The notes beneath the pieces are model-generated. The model saw nothing but the letters and a program-made list of their open reading frames with translations, made no database searches and was not told the origin of the DNA. Of a stretch of DNA of 64,000 nt, positions 42,676 through 51,917 are shown one piece after another (positions within the stretch are counted from its first letter, which is position 1; each line of letters begins with the position of its first letter). The stretch comes from Chloroflexota bacterium (GTDB taxonomy: Bacteria > Chloroflexota > UBA11872 > UBA12225). The stretch spans positions 182,488-246,487 of the forward strand of contig JAUJOR010000001.1 in the NCBI GenBank assembly GCA_030447525.1, given 5' to 3'. The translations under genes and the position numbers were made by a program.

Positions 42676-43665
42676 ATGGTGCTGCACTTACGCGAGCAAG
42701 ACGTGCGGGCCCTGGTGACGATGGATGCCGCCCTGACGGCCGTGGAAGGGGCCTTTCGCGCCCTCGGCAATGGACAGGCGGAGAACCTCCCCCGCCGGCG
42801 CCTGGCCCCGGCGGTCGGCGATCAGCCCCCACGCGCCACCCTCCAGCTGATGGCGGCGGCCCACCCGGCGGAGAACGTGATGGGCTTCAAGGCCTACGCT
42901 ACCTCGCCTGAAGGCACCCGCTTCCTGGTCATGCTCCACCAGGCGGATAACGGGGAGCTGCTCGCCGTGCTGGAGGCGGACTGGTTGGGGCGGTTCCGCA
43001 CCGGGGCCGCCAGCGGGGTGGCCACCAGGTACCTGGCGCGGCCCGACGCCCGTACGGTGGCCCTCTACGGCACCGGAGGACAATCCTTGACGCAGCTCCT
43101 CGCCGTGGCCACGGCCCTCCCCGGGCTGGAGCGGGCGCGCGTCTACAGCCGCTCGCCGGAGCGCCGGGAGGGGTTCAGCGCCCGGTACGCCGCCATGGCG
43201 CCCCATTCCGGCCTGGTGATCGAGCCGGTGGACGACCCGGCGGGGGCGGCGCGGGACGCAGATGTGGTGATCACGATCACCAACGCCCGCGAGCCGGTGC
43301 TGCGGGGAGAGTGGCTGCGCCCGGGCACCCATGTCAACGCCGCCGGGATCAACCGCGCCGCCGCCGCCGAGATCGACGCCGCGACCGTCCACCGGGCAGA
43401 CCTTGTCGCCGTCGACGCCCTCGACCAGGCGCAGATGGAGGCCGGCGACCTCCTGGCCGCCGCCCGAGAAGGGGCCTTCGACTGGTCGCGGGCGGTCGAG
43501 CTCGGGGCCATCGTCGTCGGGCGCGCCCCCGGACGGCGCCATGCCCAGGACGTCACGCTCTTTGAGTCCCAGGGGCTGGCGATCCAAGACGTGGCCCTGG
43601 CCGCCGTCCTCTACCGCCTGGCCCGCGAGCGCGGCGCCGGGCGCTCCCTGCCCCTGTGGCAGTAA
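42676..43665 (+). CDS. Ornithine cyclodeaminase/mu-crystallin family protein
   Basis: 330 residues from ATG 42676. Typical sequence includes LHLREQDVRALVTMDAALTA, the substrate region (GFKAYATSPEG, FRTGAASGVATRYLA), the NAD-binding GTGGQSLTQLLAVAT, and HVNAAGINRAAAAEID. Family members are ornithine cyclodeaminases (ornithine to proline), alanine dehydrogenases or pyrroline reductases; the lysine and arginine of the active site (FKAY, RTGA) are kept, but specificity is not resolvable. It is preceded by mutM and followed by the sugar-binding lipoprotein gene on the same strand. Confidence 0.88.
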   Translation: MVLHLREQDVRALVTMDAALTAVEGAFRALGNGQAENLPRRRLAPAVGDQPPRATLQLMAAAHPAENVMGFKAYATSPEGTRFLVMLHQADNGELLAVLEADWLGRFRTGAASGVATRYLARPDARTVALYGTGGQSLTQLLAVATALPGLERARVYSRSPERREGFSARYAAMAPHSGLVIEPVDDPAGAARDADVVITITNAREPVLRGEWLRPGTHVNAAGINRAAAAEIDAATVHRADLVAVDALDQAQMEAGDLLAAAREGAFDWSRAVELGAIVVGRAPGRRHAQDVTLFESQGLAIQDVALAAVLYRLARERGAGRSLPLWQ

Positions 43666-43864
43666 ACCCCTGGTACCCCTGGTACCCATGGGACACCTGA
43701 GGCCCCAGGGGTCCCCGGGCCACCGCGGAGCTGGGGGCCGCCCGGCGTACGCCGTCGGCTCCCACGGCCGGCCGGTCTGGCGCCCGGCCTCTAAGGGTGC
43801 TCGCCCCCCAAGCGCCGTGTGGGAGAATACGGCGGGTCCTAGTACAAGAGCAGAGTAGAGGGAC

Positions 43865-45295
43865 ATGATGGATTCGATTGCCCTGTGGAAGACGTCCACC
43901 CCGGCGGTTCCGCTTGAGGGGGATACGGTGACTCAGCCCATGCCCCGGCGGGCGAGGTGCGCCACCCGCCGGGAGGTGGCCGGCGTCGTCGGCGCGCTGG
44001 CGGGTCCGCTGGCCGTGGCCGCCTGCGGGCCGGGAGGGGCTGGCGGCAGCGGTGACGGCAGCGGCAAGGCGGCCGGGAGTGCCGCCGGGACAGTGCGCTA
44101 CTTCACCTGGGGCAACGCCTTCTCGGATGCCATCGAGCAAAAGGTGATCGACGCCTTTCATGCCAAGCAGGACAAGGTGAAGGTGGAGTTCACCAACTCC
44201 CAGAGCGAGCACTTCACCAAGCTCACGGCGGCCCTCGCCGGCGGCGACCCGCCCGATACCGCCCTGGTGGATGGCTACGACATCCGCGCGCTGATCAAGC
44301 GTGGGGGTGCCCAGGACGTCACGCAGCGCATGCAGCGTGACGGGATCAAGAAAGAGGACTACGTCGAGTCCTGGTTCGACGAGTTCCTCTACCAGGGCAA
44401 GTACTACAACCACCCCAACATGCGGGGCTCGTCTGCCTCCTTCTTCTATAACAAGGATCTCATCGAGCGAGTGGGGGGCAAGGTGCCGGCCGAGGGCTGG
44501 ACGCTCAACGATTGGCTGGAGATCTCCCAGAAGACGACGCGGGACGGGCGGGGGATGGCCCCTACCCAGGGATCATTCGATCCCGCAAGCGCCACCTTCG
44601 GCACCGAGCGTCCGGGGCTATGGTGGCCCTTCCTGTGGGTCAACGGGGCGGAGCTGATTGACCTGGACAAGAACGTCTGCGTCCTCGATTCCCCGGCGGC
44701 CATCGAATCCCTCCAGTTCCTCCAGGACCTGGTGCACAAGCATAAGGTGACGCGTAACTCCTTCCAGGGGGTGGCCGGGGCTGCGGAGCTGTTCGTTCAG
44801 GGCAGGCTGGCCGTGGTGTATCAGTGGTTCACCGACATTCCTCGCTACCGCACCGAGGTCAAGGACTTCGAGTGGGACACCGTGGTCATGCCACAAGGGA
44901 AGCAGCGCAAGCAGGTGGGGCTCTATAAGGGGAACGGGGAGGTCCTGCTCAGCGGGGCGAAGAACCCGGACGCGGCCTGGGAGTTCATGAAGCATCTGGG
45001 TGGGTATGACGCCATGCTGATCTACGGCGTGGAAGGGCGCTTCGTCCCGGCACTGAAGAAGGCCAACCAGGCCCCGGAGTTCATCCGTAGCGGCAAGCCC
45101 CCGAAGAACCTGGCCTCGTTCACGGACCCCCGAGTCAAGACCCTCCCCTTGATGCCGGAGTGGAACGACTTCAACCGCGAGATCTGGACGCCCAATCTGA
45201 ACCGGATCTGGAACAACGAGGCCCCGGCGAAAGAGGTGGCCCCGGAGATCGCCCGGCTGACCAACGAGGTGCTCCGCAATCGCGAGAAGTATTAG
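43865..45295 (+). CDS. Extracellular sugar-type ABC substrate-binding lipoprotein
   Basis: 476 residues. The N-terminus carries an Arg-rich head and a hydrophobic stretch ending in LAVAACG, a lipobox whose cysteine would be lipidated; ATRREVAG resembles a twin-arginine motif. The mature protein opens with a Gly/Ser linker and TVRYFTWG, then VEFTNSQSEHFTKLTAALAG, DTALVDGYD and, later, LFVQGRLAVVYQWFTD, the standard solute-binding protein family 1 pattern. It should capture a sugar or oligosaccharide outside the cell. No permease or ATPase genes are adjacent, so it is an orphan; the rest of the importer must be elsewhere. GTG 43929 is an alternative start. Confidence 0.88.
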   Translation: MMDSIALWKTSTPAVPLEGDTVTQPMPRRARCATRREVAGVVGALAGPLAVAACGPGGAGGSGDGSGKAAGSAAGTVRYFTWGNAFSDAIEQKVIDAFHAKQDKVKVEFTNSQSEHFTKLTAALAGGDPPDTALVDGYDIRALIKRGGAQDVTQRMQRDGIKKEDYVESWFDEFLYQGKYYNHPNMRGSSASFFYNKDLIERVGGKVPAEGWTLNDWLEISQKTTRDGRGMAPTQGSFDPASATFGTERPGLWWPFLWVNGAELIDLDKNVCVLDSPAAIESLQFLQDLVHKHKVTRNSFQGVAGAAELFVQGRLAVVYQWFTDIPRYRTEVKDFEWDTVVMPQGKQRKQVGLYKGNGEVLLSGAKNPDAAWEFMKHLGGYDAMLIYGVEGRFVPALKKANQAPEFIRSGKPPKNLASFTDPRVKTLPLMPEWNDFNREIWTPNLNRIWNNEAPAKEVAPEIARLTNEVLRNREKY

Positions 45296-45324
45296 CCCGG
45301 GCTGGAACATGGGAGGCCAGGACG

Positions 45325-45738
45325 ATGACCAATCCGCCGGATGATGAGCTCAGGGGGATCCTCGAGCGCTATCGCCACATCGCCGTGGTCGGGCTCTCGG
45401 ACAAGCCCGACCGTCCTTCCCATGGCGTGGCGTCCTATCTCCAGGGGGCCGGCTACACCATCGTCCCGGTCAATCCCACGATCCAGCAGGCGCTGGGCAT
45501 CCCGGCGGTCACCTCGCTGGAGGCGGTGCCGCCGCCGGTGGAGATCGTGGACGTCTTCCGGCGCCCGGAGGACGTCCCTCCCGTGGTGGAAGATGCCATC
45601 GCGGCCGGGGCCAAGGTGCTGTGGCTACAAGAGGGGATCGTTAACGAAGACGCGGCCGCGCGGGCGCGGAGCGCCGGGCTGACGGTAGTACAGGATCGCT
45701 GCATGCTCAAGGAGCACCGGCGCCTGCTATCCCGATGA
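45325..45738 (+). CDS. CoA-binding (YccU-like) Rossmann protein
   Basis: 137 residues from ATG 45325 with GGGAGG ahead; the upstream frame overlaps the lipoprotein gene and is rejected. Sequence IAVVGLSDKPDRPSHGVASY starts a CoA-binding Rossmann domain, followed by IVPVNPTIQQ, EIVDVFRRPEDVPPVVEDAI and VLWLQEGIVNEDAA. These small proteins bind CoA or acyl-CoA and are of unclear role. It follows the lipoprotein gene by 29 bp and is probably cotranscribed. Confidence 0.9.
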   Translation: MTNPPDDELRGILERYRHIAVVGLSDKPDRPSHGVASYLQGAGYTIVPVNPTIQQALGIPAVTSLEAVPPPVEIVDVFRRPEDVPPVVEDAIAAGAKVLWLQEGIVNEDAAARARSAGLTVVQDRCMLKEHRRLLSR

Positions 45739-45858
45739 AAGCGGGCCCTCAAGGGACACGGTCTGCGCCGTGCCGTGGATGTCCTTGGGCCCCCGCGTGC
45801 GTGGCCGGTAGGTCCCTAAACGCGAGGGTCCCCAGACGCGATCCCCAGACGCGAGCCC

Positions 45859-46992
45859 TCAGCCTGCCGGCGACGCCCCACGGACGACGCCTTGCTCGGC
45901 CAGGGTGGTCGCCCCCTCTTCGGTATAGTCGCGGAAGTCTGCCTGGGACTGCGCCCACTCGGCGTAGGCGGCGGCGGCTTCCTCCAGCGAGCCACGGGGC
46001 TCCCAACCCAGTGCGCGCAAGCGGGAAACGTCCGAGTGGATGTGCCGCGTGTCCCCGAGGCGGAAGCGACCGGGGACTTCCGGCGCCACCGGCCGGCCGA
46101 GGGCCCGGCCCACCACCGCGGCGTACTCCAGGACGGTCAGGGCGCGTCCGCCCCCCACGTTCAAGGCCTGGAAGTCGGCACGCCCATCCTCGAGGACGAG
46201 CGCGTTGGCCTGGGCCACGTCCTGCACCGAGACGTAGTCCCGCAGCTGACTGCCATCCTCGTAGACTACCGGCTGGCGACCGTGGAGCAGGCGCTGCACG
46301 AAAATCCGTAATGCCCCGGAGTAGGGGTTGGTAAAGCTCTGATGGGGGCCCTGGGTGATGCTGTAGCGCATGGCCACGGTAGGAATGCCGTAGCGCAGGC
46401 CCAGGTTCAAGCAGATCAGCTCTTGAGACAGCTTGCTGATCCCGTACTGGTTGTGTGGCCGGGGGGGATCGTCCTCAGAGGTGGTCTGTGGGGTCATCGT
46501 CTCCCCTCCCACCGGGCAGCGTGGCTCCCACTCCCGCCGTTCCAGCTGCTCCAGGGGACGCTGGCCGGGGAACTGGATGCCGTGTACCGGGCAAAGGTAG
46601 CGCCCCTCGCCGTATACCGCCTGGGACGTGGCTACCACCACCTTCTTAATCCCTTTGGCCAGCACCGGCTCGGCCACCAGCAGCTCGTAGAGCAGCGCCG
46701 TGCCGGCGGCGTTGACCTGGAAGAAGCGGCTAAAGTTCGGCAGGTAGTCCTGGTAGGCGGCGAGGTGCACCACCGCCTGGACGTCCCGCAGGGCGTCGCG
46801 CCAGGCGGCCGGGTCGGTCACCGAGCCTTCCAGACGCTGGACCCCCGGCGGGAGATACGGGGGCCAGCGCCGCTCCCGGTGCACCGGTGGCTGGAGGACA
46901 TCCAGGATGCGGACGTCGCAGCCCCGTTCCAGGAGCAGCGCAACGGTGTGCGAGCCGATAAAGCCGGCGCCCCCGGTGACGAGTACTCTCAT
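45859..46992 (-). CDS. NAD-dependent sugar epimerase/dehydratase
   Basis: 377 residues from ATG 46992. The Rossmann motif MRVLVTGGAGFIGSHT, the catalytic SQAVYG serine region and YGISK (Tyr-x3-Lys) identify an extended SDR of the UDP-glucose 4-epimerase/dTDP-glucose dehydratase group. A 40-residue insert around residue 155 (CPVHGIQFPG ... CPVGGETMTPQ) contains two CPV motifs and is unusual for simple epimerases. It probably converts a nucleotide sugar for surface polysaccharides and may work with the UDP-glucose dehydrogenase at 39962. Exact substrate unknown. Confidence 0.88.
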   Translation of the reverse strand: MRVLVTGGAGFIGSHTVALLLERGCDVRILDVLQPPVHRERRWPPYLPPGVQRLEGSVTDPAAWRDALRDVQAVVHLAAYQDYLPNFSRFFQVNAAGTALLYELLVAEPVLAKGIKKVVVATSQAVYGEGRYLCPVHGIQFPGQRPLEQLERREWEPRCPVGGETMTPQTTSEDDPPRPHNQYGISKLSQELICLNLGLRYGIPTVAMRYSITQGPHQSFTNPYSGALRIFVQRLLHGRQPVVYEDGSQLRDYVSVQDVAQANALVLEDGRADFQALNVGGGRALTVLEYAAVVGRALGRPVAPEVPGRFRLGDTRHIHSDVSRLRALGWEPRGSLEEAAAAYAEWAQSQADFRDYTEEGATTLAEQGVVRGASPAG

Positions 46993-47317
46993 GAATAGTT
47001 CTCTAGCCCCCACCTGGCCCATAGGGCACCACCGGACGCCCCGGACCGTTCTTCCCGGCCGCCCCGCTAGGGTCGCACAAGAGGGTGTCCCGCGGAGCTG
47101 CCGCCTGCCAGGGAGTCTAGCGGCTGGAGCGGCTCGACGGACGGGCAAAGGGGTTGCACCACGGTATGGCCAGAGAGTGCGGTGGCCCCACAGCCGGTGG
47201 TGCACCTTCCACCTGGAAGGCCAGGCGGAGGGTGCACCACCGTGCGGTCGCACCATGCGGTCGGCGAGTATGGTGGCTCCACACCCGGTGCGTGAGGACG
47301 CCGCTGCCGGACACGGG
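46993..47317. repeat. Degenerate tandem copies of the next gene's 3' end
   Basis: The segment 47318-47353, at the end of the hotdog gene, recurs imperfectly at 47231-47280 and 47153-47190 (shared pieces CACCA, GCGGTCGGCGAGT, GGTGGCTCC). The remaining sequence of this 325 bp gap has no gene. The repeats look like slipped duplications that have drifted. Confidence 0.6.
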
Positions 47318-47770
47318 TTACACCACGGTGCGGTCGGCGAGTGTGGTGGCTCGCCCGCCCCGCACGCGGACGAGGCCCACCCGACCTCGTAGAATCAGGC
47401 GCTCCGCCTCCCACACTTCGACCTCGGCCTCGATGTGGCGCCGGCCGAGGCGCACGATCCGGCCGGTGGCCCGCAGCGCCCGGCGGTTGGAGGTAAAGCC
47501 TTCCATCGAGAAGTTGCAGTAGCGCAGCGTGGTGACGTCCAGGTCGTAGCCCCCGGCCGCTTCGATGGCGGCGTCGATGGCCAGGCCGAGCGGGACGGTG
47601 GTCATGGGGTGGATGCCCCGCCCCAGCGCCACCGACGCCCCGTCGTAGGGGTGCATCAGCAGCTGGAGTAGCTCGGGCCCTTCTTCAACCGTGGCTTCGT
47701 CGTCGAGAGCGATACTCCCCGCCTGTCGCCGGCGCGATGCCACCGTCCGTGGCGGCCGTACGTCACTCAT
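47318..47770 (-). CDS. Hotdog-fold (PaaI-like) thioesterase family protein
   Basis: 150 residues from ATG 47770, where GGAAGGAAA gives a good ribosome site. The segment VPLGLAIDAAIEAAGGYDLD and the closing strands LRATGRIVRLGRRHIEAEVE, ERLILRGRVGLVRV match the hotdog fold of acyl-CoA thioesterases. The catalytic acidic residue is not obvious, so binding or thioesterase activity is inferred. It is divergent from dnaA and lies 120 bp from it; the repeats downstream derive from its end. Confidence 0.72.
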   Translation of the reverse strand: MSDVRPPRTVASRRRQAGSIALDDEATVEEGPELLQLLMHPYDGASVALGRGIHPMTTVPLGLAIDAAIEAAGGYDLDVTTLRYCNFSMEGFTSNRRALRATGRIVRLGRRHIEAEVEVWEAERLILRGRVGLVRVRGGRATTLADRTVV

Positions 47771-47890
47771 GGCCCGTTTCCTTCCGCCCCCCACTTGCGG
47801 CCCCCCCGGGGCAACGGGGCCTCCGGCACGCGATGCCTCACCCGGGAGCAACGGGGCCTCAGGGCCGCGCGTTGGGAGTCCCGAAGCGGC

Positions 47891-49543
47891 ATGAGCAGCC
47901 CACTTGCCACCATCCCGACCAGCCGGCATGAAGCCCTTCCCAGCGCGGCCCCTACAGGGGTCACGCCAGAGCGCGCCCGGCTCTGGGACAGCGTGCTGGC
48001 CGAGCTGCGCCGCGATCCGGGGATCTCCGCGGCCAACTTTTCCACGTGGCTGCGCGAGACGCAACTCCTGGAGGGCCCGGTGAGGCGCGGGCCATACCCC
48101 GCCGGCGAAACCGGCGAGAGCCAGGTTGGGGGGCGTGACGCCGAGGGGCGCGCCGTTGCGCCGGCCGGGGCGACCGACGATCCCGGCGCGGCGGACGAGT
48201 ACGTCGTCGGGGTGCCGCATCCCTTTGCCCGCGACCGTCTGGCGCGCAGCTTCCGTCCGGCGGTGGAGCAGGCCCTGGCCCGCTGCCTGGGGCATCCCTC
48301 CGTCCGCGTCCGCTTTGCCGTCGCCGAGCCAGGCCGGGTCGGGCACCGCAGCATAGAACAACAACCCGCCACGCTCACGCCTTCACCCACTCCGTCCCGC
48401 CCGCCGGTGCCCAGGCCGGTCCCCCGTCCCACTCCGGCTCTAGTTAGCGCTCCGGTTCCAGTTGGCGCTCCCCCGGCCGGGCGCTATACATTTTCCCGTT
48501 TCGTCGCCGGCAAGGGGAGCGAGTTCGCCGTCGCCGCCGCCCGTGCCGTGGCGGATAATCCGGCCCTGGCGTACAACCCTCTCTACCTGTACGGGCCCCC
48601 TGGCTGCGGCAAGACGCACCTCCTCCAGGCCGTTGGGAACCACATCCTGGCGCAGCGACCGAGCGTCACCCCGGTGTACGTCACGGCGGCCACGCTGGCG
48701 CGGGAGCTGGCCGATGCCAGCCGCGCCGGCGCTGTGGGGACCGGCGCCGGGCGCTACCAGGCGTCCGGCGTCTTCCTCCTTGACGACGTGCAGGCCCTCG
48801 GCGCCGGCGCGCCCCCCGCCACCGGTGGCGCCGAGGCACGGCCGAGCCGCGCCCAGGAGGAGACGTTGCAGCTCCTGGTGGGGCTGCATGACGCCAACGT
48901 CCAGATCGTGGTCGCCGGTGACCAGCCCCCCCGAGCGATGACGGGGCTGGATGATCGCCTGCGCTCCTGGCTCCAGATGGGACTCGTGGCCGGGATGGGG
49001 GCGCCGGACTTCGAGGCCCGCCTGGCCCTGGTGCGGCAGCGGGTGGAGGGGCTGCGCGTCCCCCTCTCACCTGCCGTGCTGGAGGTGATTGCCCGGCGGG
49101 CGCCGGGCAACGTCAGGGAGCTGGAGGGGCTGGTCACCCGGGTGGTAGCCGCCGCCGAGCTATCCCGCTTGCCCCTCACGCTAGAGCACGTCGGCCCCCT
49201 GCTGGCGGATGTGCTGGGGCCGGCGCCGGTGCCCTCCCGACGCCGTGCCACGGCGGAACAGGTCGTTCTGGCTGTCGCCACTACCTTCGGAGTCCCCGTG
49301 GACGCATTGAAGGGCCGGCGCCGGGACAAGGAAGTGGTCGTCCCGCGCCAGGTGGCGATGTACCTCATGCGCCACGAGACGGGGGCCAGCCTGGCGGAGA
49401 TCGGCGCCGAGCTTGGTGGACGTGACCACAGCACGGTCATCCACGGCTGCGAGAAGGTGGCCAGCGCCCTGGGGGGCGACGTCCGTCTGCGGGAGTACGT
49501 CGCCGCCGCGCGCCAGCTCTTGACCCCAGAGGGCGGCAGGTGA
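47891..49543 (+). CDS. dnaA: Chromosomal replication initiator DnaA
   Basis: 550 residues from ATG 47891, larger than the usual 440-480. Domain I includes RDPGISAANFSTWLRETQLL. A Pro-rich domain II follows. The AAA+ part has Walker A GPPGCGKTHLLQAVGNHI near residue 235 and Walker B VFLLDDVQAL. Directly after this an insert with GAGAPPATGGAEARP interrupts the usual spacing. Domain IV ends with the DnaA-box-binding helix-turn-helix GGRDHSTVIHGCEKVA near residue 510. It opens oriC and loads the helicase. dnaN follows, the common order near replication origins. The upstream frame to 47795 is not used. Confidence 0.95.
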   Translation: MSSPLATIPTSRHEALPSAAPTGVTPERARLWDSVLAELRRDPGISAANFSTWLRETQLLEGPVRRGPYPAGETGESQVGGRDAEGRAVAPAGATDDPGAADEYVVGVPHPFARDRLARSFRPAVEQALARCLGHPSVRVRFAVAEPGRVGHRSIEQQPATLTPSPTPSRPPVPRPVPRPTPALVSAPVPVGAPPAGRYTFSRFVAGKGSEFAVAAARAVADNPALAYNPLYLYGPPGCGKTHLLQAVGNHILAQRPSVTPVYVTAATLARELADASRAGAVGTGAGRYQASGVFLLDDVQALGAGAPPATGGAEARPSRAQEETLQLLVGLHDANVQIVVAGDQPPRAMTGLDDRLRSWLQMGLVAGMGAPDFEARLALVRQRVEGLRVPLSPAVLEVIARRAPGNVRELEGLVTRVVAAAELSRLPLTLEHVGPLLADVLGPAPVPSRRRATAEQVVLAVATTFGVPVDALKGRRRDKEVVVPRQVAMYLMRHETGASLAEIGAELGGRDHSTVIHGCEKVASALGGDVRLREYVAAARQLLTPEGGR

Positions 49544-49758
49544 GGCGCGGCCGCGCCACTACACTACCAAAGAAACCCCGCCGCCGGCCGCTGCAAGGTC
49601 GCCGCGCCGCGGCACGATCAGAGAGGGGATAGCATCAAGTGAGCATCGTCGATCAGGGCCTCGAGCGTCCGGGCGCCACATCAGTATCATCGCTAGGAGG
49701 GACGGCGGCCGGCCCGACGGCCGTCGCCCAAGACCCTGTGGAAAGGACGGGCCTTGCC

Positions 49759-50913
49759 ATGCGCATGTCCTGCGCCCAGGAACAGCTGAGCCGCGGCCTG
49801 GCCATCGTCAGCCGGGCCGTGGGGGGACGTACGACGCTGCCCGTCCTCAACAACGTGCTCCTGGCGAGCGACGGGGAGCGCCTCAAGCTCTCGGCCACCA
49901 ATCTGGAGATCGGAATCACTACCTGGGTCGCCGCCCGCGTCGAGGCCGAAGGGCAGCTCACCATCCCCGCTCGCTTGATGGCGGACTTCGTCAACTCCCT
50001 ACCCTCCGGCCAGTCCGTGCTCCTGGACGCCAACACTCGGACGCACACCTTGCACCTGCAGTGCGCCCGCTACAACGCCAACATCAAGGGCATCGACGCC
50101 GAGGAGTTCCCCCCCATCCCCTCGGCCGACGACCGCCCAACGATCAAGCTCCGTGCCGGCTTGCTCAAGGAGATGATCGGGCAGGTGGCCTTTAGCGCCG
50201 CGCGGGACGAATCCCGGCCGGTGCTGGCCGGGGTCAACCTGCGCCTGGACGAAACCAAGCTCGTCCTCTCCGCCGCCGATGGCTTCCGCCTGGCCAAGCG
50301 CGAAGCCGCCCTGGAGCAGGGATGGCCGGAAAAGCTGGACATCATCATCCCCGCCCGTGCCCTGACGGAGGTGGCCCGGGTGCTCGAAGACGGGGATGAG
50401 GACGTGGAGGTGACGGTCACGCCTAACCGCAGCCAGGTGCTGTTCCGCCTGCGCGCGCCAACGGGCGAGATCAACCTGGTGAGCCGCCTCCTGGAAGGGC
50501 AGTTCCCCGACCTGGAGCGAGTCATCCCCAAGACGCACACCACCCGGGTGGGCCTCAAGCGAGCGGAGTTCATCACCGCAACGCGCATCGCCGCCCTGTT
50601 CGCCCGTGACGCCGCCAATGTGGTGCGGCTGGATATCACTCCTGGCGGTGAAGGTGGCCTGACCCCTGGGAGCGTCGCCCTCTCGGCCAACGCCCTGGAG
50701 GTGGGCGACAACCGAGGGGAGATCGACGCCGCCGTGGAGGGGGACGAGACGTATATCTCCTTCTCCTCGGAGTACCTGTCGGACGTGCTGGGCGTGCTCA
50801 ACACCGAGGAGATCGTGGTGGAGATGACCGGCCCGCTGTCCCCTGCCGTCGTGCGGGGGATGGGCCTGTCCGAGTACACCCACGTAATCATGCCCATGCA
50901 CACCGTCCGCTGA
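49759..50913 (+). CDS. dnaN: DNA polymerase III beta sliding clamp
   Basis: 384 residues if started at ATG 49759 (MRMSCAQEQLSRGLAIVSRA), the family's usual beginning and length; a GTG at 49639 would add 40 Ala/Gly-rich residues and is less likely. The protein has three repeated clamp domains: LPVLNNVLLASDGERLKLSA, NANIKGIDAEEFPPIPSADD, LVLSAADGFRLAKREAAL, INLVSRLLEGQFPDLERVIP and a C-terminus of VVRGMGLSEYTHVIMPMHTV. It is the processivity ring of the replicative polymerase. It follows dnaA with a 215 bp gap and is ended by a strong hairpin. Confidence 0.95.
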   Translation: MRMSCAQEQLSRGLAIVSRAVGGRTTLPVLNNVLLASDGERLKLSATNLEIGITTWVAARVEAEGQLTIPARLMADFVNSLPSGQSVLLDANTRTHTLHLQCARYNANIKGIDAEEFPPIPSADDRPTIKLRAGLLKEMIGQVAFSAARDESRPVLAGVNLRLDETKLVLSAADGFRLAKREAALEQGWPEKLDIIIPARALTEVARVLEDGDEDVEVTVTPNRSQVLFRLRAPTGEINLVSRLLEGQFPDLERVIPKTHTTRVGLKRAEFITATRIAALFARDAANVVRLDITPGGEGGLTPGSVALSANALEVGDNRGEIDAAVEGDETYISFSSEYLSDVLGVLNTEEIVVEMTGPLSPAVVRGMGLSEYTHVIMPMHTVR

Positions 50914-50964
50914 AGAAGTCCGGCGTCCCATGTTGCGCTGTTCCGCGTCCCCCGCCGGCGTGGA

Positions 50965-50997
50965 GCCGCTGCCGAGTGTGCCACGCTCGGCAGCGGC
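50965..50997. terminator. Perfect 12 bp-stem hairpin after dnaN
   Basis: GCCGCTGCCGAG and CTCGGCAGCGGC pair perfectly around a 9 nt loop. An outer pair GTCCCATG/CATGGGAC (starting about 50925 and ending about 51004) can extend it. It lies 52 bp past the dnaN stop. There is no T tract, but stem strength supports termination. Confidence 0.6.
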
Positions 50998-51026
50998 ATG
51001 GGACACCGGGGAGAAGGCATAGCGCG

Positions 51027-51917
51027 GTGACGGGGGCGCCGGGAGCGGTGTGGCAGGGGCTAGACGTCCGCACCGGCTCAGTGCGACTCCACCTGCGCAT
51101 CATGGCCGTCGCGGCTCAAAGGGACACCGCTGGGGAGAGGCCAGAGACCGGAGAGACGGCTAGCGCGGACCTCACCGGCCGGGGTAAGGGCAAGCCCCTG
51201 CTCATGCTGCACGGGCTGGGGGTGTCCGGGGTGGTCTGGCAGGCCTTTGCCCGGCGCCTTGTGCCCGTCTGGCTGGCGGTGGCCCCGGATCTACGGGGCC
51301 ACGGGAGCAGCGCGCACGCCCCCGGTGGCCCGGCAGCGTATCAGCCGTCAGACTACGCCGCCGACCTCGCCGGTCTCATGGACGCCCTGGGTATCGAGCG
51401 CGCCCCGGTGGTGGGGCATTCCCTCGGCGCCCTGGTAGCCCTGGCCCTGGCCGTGGCCCAGCCGAGGCGCGTCTCGGCCCTGGCCCTGCTCGACCCACCG
51501 GTCGATCCCCAACAACGGAATGCGGACGTGGCCGAGGTGTACCGCTTGCGCCGCGCCCCGCCCGGGGCGCTGGAGGCGTTCCTGGCCCAGGGATCGAGCT
51601 CGCCGCCGGCGGCCCGCGCCCTGGCGCCCATCTTTCGCCAGGCGGACGACGCGGCTTTCGAGGCCCACCTGCAGAGCCCCCCCGGGGCGCCCTGGGCCTG
51701 GGCGGCGGCCACCAGTGTGGCTGCCCCCGTCCTGGTAGTGCAAGCCGATCCGGCCCAGGACGGCGTCCTCGGCGACGCGGCCGCCGGCGCCTTCGTCGAC
51801 CGCCTGCCTCATGGCCGGCGTCTGTTTCTCCCCGGGGCGCGTCACGCCGTCCACGCCAGCCATCCTGCCGAGGTAGGCGCCGCGTTGCTGGAGTTCCTCT
51901 CCGGGACAGGTCCCTGA
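51027..51917 (+). CDS. Alpha/beta-hydrolase
   Basis: About 296 residues from GTG 51027 (ATG 50976 would start inside the hairpin). Fold landmarks: LLMLHGLGVSGVVW (oxyanion loop), VAPDLRGHGSS, the nucleophile elbow APVVGHSLGALVALALA (Ser), APVLVVQADPAQDGV (Asp) and GARHAVHASHP (His), a complete catalytic triad. Members include esterases, epoxide or acyl hydrolases and C-C hydrolases; specificity is not resolvable. GGGGAGAAGG upstream may be its ribosome site. Confidence 0.87.
   Translation: MTGAPGAVWQGLDVRTGSVRLHLRIMAVAAQRDTAGERPETGETASADLTGRGKGKPLLMLHGLGVSGVVWQAFARRLVPVWLAVAPDLRGHGSSAHAPGGPAAYQPSDYAADLAGLMDALGIERAPVVGHSLGALVALALAVAQPRRVSALALLDPPVDPQQRNADVAEVYRLRRAPPGALEAFLAQGSSSPPAARALAPIFRQADDAAFEAHLQSPPGAPWAWAAATSVAAPVLVVQADPAQDGVLGDAAAGAFVDRLPHGRRLFLPGARHAVHASHPAEVGAALLEFLSGTGP

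Noticed and set aside
47000..49760. Replication origin with DnaA boxes
   Set aside because: No TTATCCACA-like cluster could be found by eye in the dnaA flanks, so no origin is called.
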